This document shows, piece after piece, positions 1 to 6,296 of a DNA stretch of 19,105 bases. The notes below the pieces were generated by a model. The model was not told where the DNA came from. It did no database searches and saw nothing but the letters and a program-made list of their open reading frames with translations. A program made the translations under genes and the position numbers. The stretch comes from Streptomyces sp. NRRL WC-3605 (lineage in GTDB: Bacteria > Actinomycetota > Actinomycetes > Streptomycetales > Streptomycetaceae): positions 1 through 19,105 of the forward strand of contig NZ_LLZN01000097.1 in NCBI RefSeq assembly GCF_001509795.1. The letters run 5' to 3'. Position 1 is the first letter of the stretch. Each line of letters starts with the position of its first letter.

Positions 1-1079
1 CCCTCCCCGCCTCCCCGGCGCCCTCCGCCGCCCCGGCTCCCCTGCCCGCATCCCCTTTTCCGCGGCTGGCCGCGCCCCGCCCGCTCGCCGAGCGCCGGGT
101 GTGGCCCCGCACCTTCCACGACCGGCTCACCGCCCCCCTGCCCGGCCTGCGCGCCTTCGCCCGGTTCGCCCGCGAGGGCGCGGTCCGGCCGGGACGCGAC
201 GGCCTGGCAGACGTCCCGCGACTCCCCTTCGCCCCGGCCCCGCTGCCCCGCGTCGACGCCCGTACGGTCGCCGTCTCCTGGGCGGGGCACGCCAGTTGGG
301 TCGTGCGGATCGGCGGCCTGACCGTCCTGACCGACCCGGTCTGGTCACGCCGCATCCTCGGCACCCCGGCCCGTGTCACCCCCGTCGGCATCCCCTGGGA
401 CGCGCTGCCGCGCGTGGACGCGGTCGTCATCAGCCACAACCACTACGACCACCTGGACGCCCCCACCCTGCGCCGCCTCCCGCGCGACACCCCCGTGTTC
501 GTCCCGGCCGGCCTCGGCCCCTGGTTCCGGCGCCGCCGGTTCACCCGGGTCACCGAGCTGGACTGGTGGGAGGCGGCGGAACTGTCCGGCGTCCGGATCG
601 ACTTCGTGCCCGCCCACCACTGGTCCAAGCGGACCCTGCTCGACACCTGCCGCAGCCTGTGGGGCGGCTGGGTGCTCACCGCGCCCGACGGACAGCGCCT
701 GTACTTCGCGGGCGACACCGGCTACGGCCACTGGTTCTCCCGTATCGGCGAGCGCTACCCCGGCATCGACCTCGCCCTGCTCCCGATCGGCGCGTACGAG
801 CCGCGCTGGTGGCTCAGCGACGTGCACTGCGACCCCGAGGAGGCGGTCCGCGCCGCCGAGGACCTGGGCGCCCGCAGGATGGCGCCGATGCACTGGGGCA
901 CGTTCGTGCTGTCGGCGGAGCCCGTCCTGGAGCCGCTCACGCGCGTGCGTACCGCGTGGGAGCGGTCCGGCCGGGACCGGGCGGACCTGTGGGACCTGCC
1001 GGTCGGCGGCTCACGCGTACTTCAGCGGCAGCCCGCCGGACGTCGTACGGCCGAGGCGCGCGGCGAGTCCCACGGGTGA
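1..1079 (+). CDS. MBL-fold metallo-hydrolase, NAPE-PLD-like (5' end uncertain, probably partial)
   Basis: Metallo-beta-lactamase-fold hydrolase resembling the N-acyl-phosphatidylethanolamine phospholipase D / UlaG branch. Counting from the first in-window GTG (99), a core strand with WAGHAS (61-66) leads to LTDP (77-80), then the metal-binding HNHYDH (113-118). Further along are an HHWSKR segment, the metal-bridging Asp of YFAGDTG (about 202-208), DVHCDPEEA, and a final metal His in MHWGTF (about 265). Substrate is unknown; a phospholipid-like ester is suggested only by family resemblance. The GTG at 99 has no convincing ribosome site, and the frame stays open without a stop to base 3. The true start is therefore likely outside the window, and the interval is given as reaching the edge. 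It ends 29 bases from the convergent DedA gene. Family confidence is high; exact enzyme activity is low. Confidence 0.85.
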   Translation, partial: LPASPAPSAAPAPLPASPFPRLAAPRPLAERRVWPRTFHDRLTAPLPGLRAFARFAREGAVRPGRDGLADVPRLPFAPAPLPRVDARTVAVSWAGHASWVVRIGGLTVLTDPVWSRRILGTPARVTPVGIPWDALPRVDAVVISHNHYDHLDAPTLRRLPRDTPVFVPAGLGPWFRRRRFTRVTELDWWEAAELSGVRIDFVPAHHWSKRTLLDTCRSLWGGWVLTAPDGQRLYFAGDTGYGHWFSRIGERYPGIDLALLPIGAYEPRWWLSDVHCDPEEAVRAAEDLGARRMAPMHWGTFVLSAEPVLEPLTRVRTAWERSGRDRADLWDLPVGGSRVLQRQPAGRRTAEARGESHG

Positions 1080-1108
1080 GGTGTCAGCCGTGGTCCGCCT
1101 GCGAAGCC

Positions 1109-1729
1109 TCAGCCGGCCGACCGGAACCGCTTCCAGACGCTGGGCGCCGCGCTGATCAGCACGGTCAGCGCGACCGCCGCGACCACGCCCTCCCACGGCT
1201 CGGGGAACAGTGAACCGCCGAGGATCCCGATGAGCTGGTACGTCACCGCCCAGGCCACGCACGCCGGGAGGTTGCCCCGCGCGAACCGCCGGATCGGCCA
1301 CTCGGCGAGCAGGCACGCCAGCATCACCGGCAGCCGGCCCGCCGGCACCAGCCGGGACAGCACCAGCACCGCCACGTCGTGCTCGGCGAGCTTGCGCTGG
1401 GACTGCTCCAGCCGGTCCTCCGGAGCCCGCGAGCGGATCGCCTCCAGCCAGCGCGAGCCGTTCTTCGAGCCCATGCCGCGCCGCCCCAGCCAGTACAGCG
1501 TCGCGTCCCCGAGGAACGCCGCCGTCGAGGCCGTCACGAAGATCAGGGCCAGCGACACCGGTGACGTCTGGTGGAACGCCACCACCGCCGCCGAACTCAC
1601 CAGCGCACCCGTCGGTACGACCGGCACCAGCGCCCCGACCAGCACGAGCAGGAACAGCGAGGGATAGCCCAGCGCCTGCTGCGTCGAGCCCGGAGTCACG
1701 GTCGTCGTGACAGCGCCCAGGAACGTCAC
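1109..1729 (-). CDS. DedA-family (VTT-domain) membrane protein
   Basis: Multi-pass inner-membrane protein of the DedA/SNARE-associated family, whose members include undecaprenyl-phosphate and phospholipid flippases. The 206-residue length is typical. It shows a hydrophobic entry segment with a proline-rich re-entrant stretch (VPVVPTGALVSS, about 36-47), a second hydrophobic block (SLALIFVTASTAAFLGDA), and a hydrophilic loop. The family signature region SRLVPAGRLPVMLACLLAEW follows, with Arg and Pro/Gly residues at expected places, and then two C-terminal hydrophobic helices. The GTG start shares the four bases GTGA with the stop of the upstream MBL gene, so the two are translationally coupled and probably cooperate. 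Which lipid it moves cannot be read from the sequence. Confidence 0.88.
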   Translation of the reverse strand: MTFLGAVTTTVTPGSTQQALGYPSLFLLVLVGALVPVVPTGALVSSAAVVAFHQTSPVSLALIFVTASTAAFLGDATLYWLGRRGMGSKNGSRWLEAIRSRAPEDRLEQSQRKLAEHDVAVLVLSRLVPAGRLPVMLACLLAEWPIRRFARGNLPACVAWAVTYQLIGILGGSLFPEPWEGVVAAVALTVLISAAPSVWKRFRSAG

Positions 1730-2499
1730 CGGGACACCCCCGGGCGCACGCTCTCGCCGTGCGCCAGCCGGTGCACCCGTACGCCGGGCGCGCGCTCCGC
1801 CGCGAGCCGCGCGAACTCCTCACCGGGCGTGTGGAACTCATGGGGGCGCACGGCGTCCATGCCGATCGGCCAGTACGTGCCGTAGTGCACCGGGACCGCG
1901 CTGCGCGGCCCGAGCAGGGCGAGCGCCTCGGCCGCGCGCCCGGCGTCCAGATGCCCTTCCCCCAGGAACGGCCCCCAGCCGCCGACCGGCAGCAGGGCCA
2001 CGTCGACCGGGCCGACCTCCTTCGCCATCGTCTCGAACAGCCCGGTGTCCCCGGCGAAGTAGGTCCGCGCCTCGCCCTCGACGACATAGCCGAGGGCGGG
2101 CGAGCGGTGCGGGCCGACCGGCAGCCGCCGCCCGTCGTGCCGCGCGGACACCGCCCGTACGGCCAGGTCACCGACGCCTGTCACGTCCCCGGGCGCCATC
2201 TCGGTGAGCCGCAGATGCCGCAGCCGGCGCAGGCCGGGCACCGCGCGGGGCGCGCCCCGGGGCACGAGCAGCCGGGTGCCGGGCGCCAGCCGGGCCAGCG
2301 ACGGCAGATGGAGGTGGTCGGCGTGCAGATGGGAGACCAGGGCGACGTCCGCGCGCCAGGCGCCCGGCGGCGGCAGCGCGCCCCGGCGCCTACGCAGATG
2401 CGCGAGCCGGCGTGCGAACAGAGGGTCGGTCAGCACGCGTATGTTCGCATCCTCGACCGTGCAGGTGGCGTGCCCCCACCACGTGATCTCCACCGGCAC
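1726..2499 (-). CDS. UlaG-like MBL-fold metallo-hydrolase
   Basis: Compact MBL-fold hydrolase (257 residues) of the UlaG/UPF0173-like type. Motifs in order: TWWGHATC at 6-13, LTDPLF at 23-28, metal ligands HLHADH at 57-62, ARHDGRR near 120, the bridging Asp in YFAGDTG, and HYGTYWPIG with the last metal His. The frame is open further upstream, but I place the start at GTG 2499: an AAGGAGG ribosome site at 2507-2513 lies seven bases before it, and the protein then opens directly on the first strand of the fold. A second in-frame GTG lies six bases downstream. It is the first gene of a two-gene operon with the DedA protein. Substrate unknown; RNase or phosphodiesterase members also exist in this superfamily. 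Confidence 0.88.
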   Translation of the reverse strand: MPVEITWWGHATCTVEDANIRVLTDPLFARRLAHLRRRRGALPPPGAWRADVALVSHLHADHLHLPSLARLAPGTRLLVPRGAPRAVPGLRRLRHLRLTEMAPGDVTGVGDLAVRAVSARHDGRRLPVGPHRSPALGYVVEGEARTYFAGDTGLFETMAKEVGPVDVALLPVGGWGPFLGEGHLDAGRAAEALALLGPRSAVPVHYGTYWPIGMDAVRPHEFHTPGEEFARLAAERAPGVRVHRLAHGESVRPGVSR

Positions 2500-2528
2500 C
2501 TCTTTGCCTCCTTCGTGCGCCTCCCCGA

Positions 2529-2534
2529 AGCGTA
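2529..2534 (-). promoter_or_regulatory. Candidate -10 (TACGCT) for the MBL-DedA operon
   Basis: Read on the minus strand, TACGCT lies about 30 bases before the GTG at 2499, in the short divergent gap 2500-2584. It matches the actinomycete TANNNT pattern. No good -35 hexamer is visible at 17-18 bases, so this is weak. Confidence 0.3.
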
Positions 2535-2544
2535 CGGGCTGGAG

Positions 2545-2550
2545 TAGGGT
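2545..2550 (+). promoter_or_regulatory. Candidate -10 (TAGGGT) for the 2585 gene
   Basis: TAGGGT fits the Streptomyces vegetative -10 pattern TAGRRT and lies 34 bases before the ATG at 2585. The -35 region is GC-rich and not recognisable. It lies within 20 bases of the opposing candidate -10, so the two promoters would be back to back. Confidence 0.38.
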
Positions 2551-2584
2551 CGGCGGCGAAATCCGGAGGTGAGGGGGGACGCCC

Positions 2585-2992
2585 ATGGGGTCGACCGCGG
2601 TGCGGGTCACGGCGATCGCCAGTCTGACGCCGCTCGAGGAACTGGACGCCGACCCGTTCCTGGTGGACTCCCGCAGCCAGCACGCCATGTGCGCCCACTG
2701 GGCCGCCCGGCACGGCTACGTCGTCGCGCGCGAGCTCCTGGTCCGCCGGCTGCGCACCGACCACAGCGTGCTGTGGGAGGGCGTGCGCCCCGGCCTCGAC
2801 CTGTTCGTGGCGCCCAGCCGCCGCGTCCTGGAGAGCGCCCTGTCCTCCGTCGAGGAGTTCACCGCCGAGTGCGCCCGGCGCGGGGTCCGGGTGGAGACGG
2901 TCGGCGGCGCGGAGCCGTCGTACGACGCCCAGATGAAGGCCCGCGTGCACCGCAGACTGTCCATGCCGACGGCCGGCTACGACGGGCGCTGA
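2585..2992 (+). CDS. Hypothetical protein with possible resolvase-like fold
   Basis: Soluble 135-residue protein that I do not recognise as a named family. The layout gives a faint echo of a serine-recombinase N-terminal domain. An early strand (VRVTAIAS) is followed by a segment with HAMCAHWAARHGYVVARELLV, then a strand and loop GLDLFVAPSRRVLES, then VEEFTAECARRGVRVETVGG. This resembles the resolvase order of 'GY' strand, 'D-V-L-V' strand and helix, and 'G-V-x-V' strand. It lacks the YxRVS nucleophile serine and the LxR motif, so catalysis is not expected. The last two comparisons are inference. The ATG is preceded by a G-rich stretch (2571-2579) that can serve as ribosome site. It is divergent from the MBL-DedA operon, with 97 bases to the next gene. 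Confidence 0.72.
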   Translation: MGSTAVRVTAIASLTPLEELDADPFLVDSRSQHAMCAHWAARHGYVVARELLVRRLRTDHSVLWEGVRPGLDLFVAPSRRVLESALSSVEEFTAECARRGVRVETVGGAEPSYDAQMKARVHRRLSMPTAGYDGR

Positions 2993-3026
2993 GCCCGCGG
3001 ACCGGCGCTGACCAGGGAACTCCAGG

Positions 3027-3038
3027 GGCCGTACGGCC
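3027..3038. repeat. 12-bp perfect palindrome GGCCGTACGGCC
   Basis: Perfect palindrome in the 97-base gap between the 2585 gene and the holin-phosphatase gene, just upstream of a candidate -10. It could be an operator half-site pair or chance in GC-rich DNA. Confidence 0.4.
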
Positions 3039-3045
3039 GTTGTGT

Positions 3046-3051
3046 CAGGCT
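3046..3051 (+). promoter_or_regulatory. Candidate -10 (CAGGCT, extended by TGTGT) for the holin-phosphatase gene
   Basis: CAGGCT preceded by TGTGT lies 38 bases before the GTG at 3090. The same arrangement, TGTGGCAGGCT or CGTGGCAGACT, occurs 35-39 bases before the starts of the dehydratase gene (18284) and the XRE-DUF5753 gene (16687). The recurrence supports a real -10 element; no clear -35 is seen. Confidence 0.35.
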
Positions 3052-3089
3052 GGGGCCCAGGGTGGGACCGGACGTGAGGTGGACTGGAC

Positions 3090-5156
3090 GTGCGTGGTGG
3101 GCGCTGGCGGCGGATCGCCAGTCAGATCGGGCGGAGCGTCGCCGTGTGGGCGGTCTCCACCGTCACCATGCTCGTGCTCGCCGGCATCCTGCCCGACTTC
3201 CAGCTCCAGTCGCCCGACGGTGACAGCGCCACCGACATCGCGGTCACCGCGGCTCTCGGCGCCGGCGCCTTCGGTGTCCTCTCGGCCGTGTTCTGGCCCC
3301 TCCTCGTCCGCCTCCTGCTGCTCGTGCCCGCCCTCGTGCTCGGCCTGCTGGTCTTCGTCCTCAACGGGGTCCTGCTGAGCGTCGCCCTGCGCCTGGTGCC
3401 CTCCGGCGACAGCGAGGCCGCCCCCGAGACCGCCGTCATCGTCGCCGCCGTGATGTCCGCGGTGGCCTCCGCGACCGGCGCGGCCCTGGCCGTCCGGGAC
3501 GACGACGCCTACCGGCGGCGCCTGTACCGGCTGGCCGACCGCCGCAGACGCACCCTGCCGCCCGGCCCGTCCAGCCCCGGCACCGTCTTCGTGCAGCTCG
3601 ACGGCGTCGGCCACGACGTGCTGCGCACCGCCGTCGACAAGGGCCTGATGCCCACCGTCACCCGCTGGCTGGGCGGCGCGCACACCTCCCACCGGCTCAC
3701 CCGCTGGCACACCGACTGGTCCAGCCAGACCGGCGCCAGCCAGCTCGGCATCCTGCACGGCAGCACCTACGACATCCCCGCCTTCCGCTGGTACGAGAAG
3801 GCCGGCCGCGAGGTCATGGTCTGCAACCGACCCACCAGCGCCGCCGAACTGCAGCGCCGCGCCGCCGACCGCACCGGCGACCCCGGCCTGCTCGCCGCCG
3901 ACGGCGCGAGCCGCGGCAACCTGTTCAGCGGCGGCGCCGGCGAACAGGCCCTCGTGCTGTCCATCGCCACCCGGCGCCGCAGCCGCGAGACCCGCTCCCG
4001 CTCCGGCTACTTCGCCTACTTCTCCGACCCGGCCAACGCCGTGCGCACCGCCCTGTCGTTCGTCGCCGAGGCCGGCCGCGAGATCGGGCAGTCCACCCGG
4101 TCCCGCATCCGCAAGGTCCGCCCGCGCGTCGGCCGCGGCGGCCTCTACCCGCTCATCCGCGCCTTCGCGACCGTCGTCGAACGGGACGTCGTCGTCGCGG
4201 CCGTGATGGGCGACATGCTCGCCGGCCGCACCGCCGTCTACGCCGACCTCGTGGCCTACGACGAGGTCGCCCACCACTCCGGACCGCACAGCGGCGACGC
4301 CGAGAAGGTCCTCGCCCGCCTCGACCGCTCCCTCGCCCTCATCGAGAACGTCGCCGAGCACGCCCCCCGCCCGTACCGGATCGTCGTCCTGTCCGACCAC
4401 GGGCAGAGCCCCGGCGAGACCTTCCGTTCCCGCTACGGGCTGGGCCTCGGCGACCTGGTGCGGGCCGGCTGCGGGCTGCCCGTGCCGCGCCGGGCCCGGC
4501 GCACCCACAGCGGCGCCGAGGCCCGCGCCGCCGTGCGTGCCGCGCTCCGCCGCCCCGTCGAGGAGGGCGCCGAGCAGCACCGCCCGCCGCGCCGCTCCGA
4601 ACCGATCGTGCTGGCCTCCGGCAACCTCGGCCTGGTCTCCTTCCCGGACGTGCCGCACCGCATGACCAAGGAGGAGATCGACGCCCGCCACCCGGCGCTG
4701 CTGACCACGCTCGCCAACCACCCGGGCGTCGGCTTCCTGCTCGTGCGCAGCGAGCGGCACGGCGGGGTCGTGCTCGGCGCGTACGGAGCCGAGATCCCGC
4801 TGGACCGGCTGGACGAGGACCCCGGCCCGCTGGAGGTCTTCGGACCGCACGCCGCCGACGCCGTCCGCCGCACGCACTCCTTCCCGAACACCCCCGACAT
4901 CATGGTCAACTCCGCCTACGACCCCGCCGACGGCGAGGTCCTCGCCTTCGAGGAGCAGATCGGCTCGCACGGCGGTCTCGGCGGCGCCCAGGGCGAGCCC
5001 TTCCTGCTGTCGCCGCTCGCCTTCTCCGCGCCCGTCGAGGACGGCACCGACCTGGTCGGCGCCGAGTCCGTGCACCGCGTGCTGCGCCGCTGGCTGCGCG
5101 AGGCGGACGGGCCGCAGGTGCCGGTGGCGACCCGGCCGCAGGAGCGGGCCGCCTGA
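3090..5156 (+). CDS. 4-TM phage-holin-like domain fused to alkaline-phosphatase-superfamily domain
   Basis: Membrane-anchored hydrolase of 688 residues. Residues 14-138 form four hydrophobic helices (about 14-33, 50-71, 73-100, 115-135) matching the superfamily-IV/YvlD-type 'holin' domain. A basic linker (141-156) follows, then an alkaline-phosphatase/nucleotide-pyrophosphatase-type domain. Its metal and catalytic residues are recognisable: D171 in QLDGVGHD, candidate nucleophile T214 in SSQTGAS, D391 and H395/H396 in AYDEVAHHSG, D436-H437 in LSDHGQS, and H627 in GSHGGLGG. The complete set suggests an active phosphodiester or phosphomonoester hydrolase; substrate unknown. The basic linker suggests the catalytic domain is probably cytoplasmic. 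The start is GTG 3090, with GAGGTGG at 3076-3082 seven bases upstream. 'Holin' is a family name here; no phage context exists. Confidence 0.88.
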   Translation: MRGGRWRRIASQIGRSVAVWAVSTVTMLVLAGILPDFQLQSPDGDSATDIAVTAALGAGAFGVLSAVFWPLLVRLLLLVPALVLGLLVFVLNGVLLSVALRLVPSGDSEAAPETAVIVAAVMSAVASATGAALAVRDDDAYRRRLYRLADRRRRTLPPGPSSPGTVFVQLDGVGHDVLRTAVDKGLMPTVTRWLGGAHTSHRLTRWHTDWSSQTGASQLGILHGSTYDIPAFRWYEKAGREVMVCNRPTSAAELQRRAADRTGDPGLLAADGASRGNLFSGGAGEQALVLSIATRRRSRETRSRSGYFAYFSDPANAVRTALSFVAEAGREIGQSTRSRIRKVRPRVGRGGLYPLIRAFATVVERDVVVAAVMGDMLAGRTAVYADLVAYDEVAHHSGPHSGDAEKVLARLDRSLALIENVAEHAPRPYRIVVLSDHGQSPGETFRSRYGLGLGDLVRAGCGLPVPRRARRTHSGAEARAAVRAALRRPVEEGAEQHRPPRRSEPIVLASGNLGLVSFPDVPHRMTKEEIDARHPALLTTLANHPGVGFLLVRSERHGGVVLGAYGAEIPLDRLDEDPGPLEVFGPHAADAVRRTHSFPNTPDIMVNSAYDPADGEVLAFEEQIGSHGGLGGAQGEPFLLSPLAFSAPVEDGTDLVGAESVHRVLRRWLREADGPQVPVATRPQERAA

Positions 5157-5192
5157 AAAACCGGCTGCGTACGGCGGCGCCCGGCCACACAC

Positions 5193-5216
5193 TGTTCGAG
5201 TCGCATCCCTCGAACA
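5193..5216. promoter_or_regulatory. Inverted repeat TGTTCGAG-N8-CTCGAACA before the MoxR gene
   Basis: An eight-base perfect inverted repeat with an eight-base spacer sits between the phosphatase stop (5156) and the ribosome site of the MoxR-like gene (AGGAG at 5222-5226). It could be an operator near the transcription start or an RNA hairpin ending just before the ribosome site. The arm TTCGAG is unusually AT-containing for this DNA, which argues against chance. Confidence 0.5.
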
Positions 5217-5234
5217 CCCCCAGGAGTTCCTGCC

Positions 5235-6296
5235 TTGCAGGCAGCCGTCACCGTCACGCCCTCCCGTATCCCGGACCTCCTCCTCGGCCTCGCCACCGTG
5301 CGGCCCGTCTTCCTCTGGGGCGCCCCCGGCATCGGAAAGTCCTCCCTGGTCAGGGAGTTCGCCGAATCCCTCGGCCTGGAGTGCGTGAGCCTGCTGGGCA
5401 CCCAGCTCGCGCCGGAGGACCTCATCGGCGTACCGCAGATCCGTGACGGGCGCTCGGTGTTCTGCCCGCCCGAGGCGATCGCCCGCGACGAGCCGTACTG
5501 CCTGTTCCTGGACGAGCTGAACGCCGCCACCCCGGATGTGCAGAAGGCGTTCTACTCGCTGATCCTGGACCGCCGTATCGGCGACTACGAGCTGCCCGCC
5601 GGGTCCATCGTCATCGGCGCCGGCAACCGGTCCACCGACAACGCGCTCGCCCGGCCCATCGCGTCCGCCCTGGTCAACCGCCTCACCCATGTGCACCTGG
5701 AGGCGTCCGCGAAGGACTGGCTGGCCTGGGCCGCGGGCCACGGCATCCACCCGTGGATCCTCGAACACCTCACCGACCGCCCCGACCACCTGTGGTCGAA
5801 GCCGCCGAAGACCGAGGAGCCGTTCTCCACGCCCCGCTCCTGGCACATGCTCTCCGACGCCCTGCACTCCTTCGGCCAGGACCTCGACGAGGAGACCCTG
5901 AAGGTCCTGGCCCACGGCACCCTGACCCCCGCGCACGCCACCGCGTTCTGCGGCTACGTCAAGATCGTCCGCAGCCAGTACGGCATCGAGGCCATCATCA
6001 AGGGCGACGCACGCTGGCCGCACCGGATGCAGGACCGCGACCTGCTCTACTACCTCGCCGAGTCGTTCCGCGGCCGGCTGATCAAGGAACTGCCCGCCGG
6101 CAAGGACCACATGCCGGCCGCCGGCCGCCAGACCGCCTACCGCGCCAAGGCGCTGCTGGTGCAGCTCGCGGAGATCTCCGTCGAGGTCGCCCAGAGCGTC
6201 ATCGCCTCCGACGCCGACGGCAACCCCGTCCTGCCGTCCTGGTTCCTCGTGGAGGCCGCCCGGGACATGCCCCGGCTGGTCGAGGCCCGGCGATGA
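5235..6296 (+). CDS. MoxR-like AAA+ ATPase
   Basis: AAA+ ATPase of 353 residues, acting as the motor partner of the VWA protein encoded next. Walker A is GAPGIGKSS (29-37), Walker B LFLDELNAA (90-98), and sensor 1 asparagine N131 lies in GAGNRSTD. A candidate arginine finger lies in ARPIASALVNRL (139-150). The C-terminal part carries the alpha-helical lid and an extension ending in LVEARR. MoxR-type ATPases generally work as chaperones that insert metal cofactors or remodel VWA-containing partners. The start is TTG 5235, chosen because AGGAG (5222-5226) lies eight bases upstream and the protein then begins just before the ATPase core. TTG may limit expression. Its TGA overlaps the ATG of the next gene (ATGA), so the pair is translationally coupled. 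Confidence 0.92.
   Translation: MQAAVTVTPSRIPDLLLGLATVRPVFLWGAPGIGKSSLVREFAESLGLECVSLLGTQLAPEDLIGVPQIRDGRSVFCPPEAIARDEPYCLFLDELNAATPDVQKAFYSLILDRRIGDYELPAGSIVIGAGNRSTDNALARPIASALVNRLTHVHLEASAKDWLAWAAGHGIHPWILEHLTDRPDHLWSKPPKTEEPFSTPRSWHMLSDALHSFGQDLDEETLKVLAHGTLTPAHATAFCGYVKIVRSQYGIEAIIKGDARWPHRMQDRDLLYYLAESFRGRLIKELPAGKDHMPAAGRQTAYRAKALLVQLAEISVEVAQSVIASDADGNPVLPSWFLVEAARDMPRLVEARR

Noticed and set aside
3090..3500. Prophage remnant suggested by the holin-like domain
   Set aside because: No endolysin, structural, integrase or attachment-site signal nearby; the domain is a chromosomal membrane module fused to a hydrolase.
5194..5215. tRNA T-arm-like GTTCGAGTC
   Set aside because: The flanking bases do not form the T-stem and no acceptor, D or anticodon arm is present; it is explained by the inverted repeat.
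3045..6110. A 1,021-residue minus-strand open frame
   Set aside because: It lies antisense to the phosphatase and MoxR genes, has low-complexity Gly/Ala/Val/Asp/Gln composition and no domain motifs; typical of GC-rich shadow frames.
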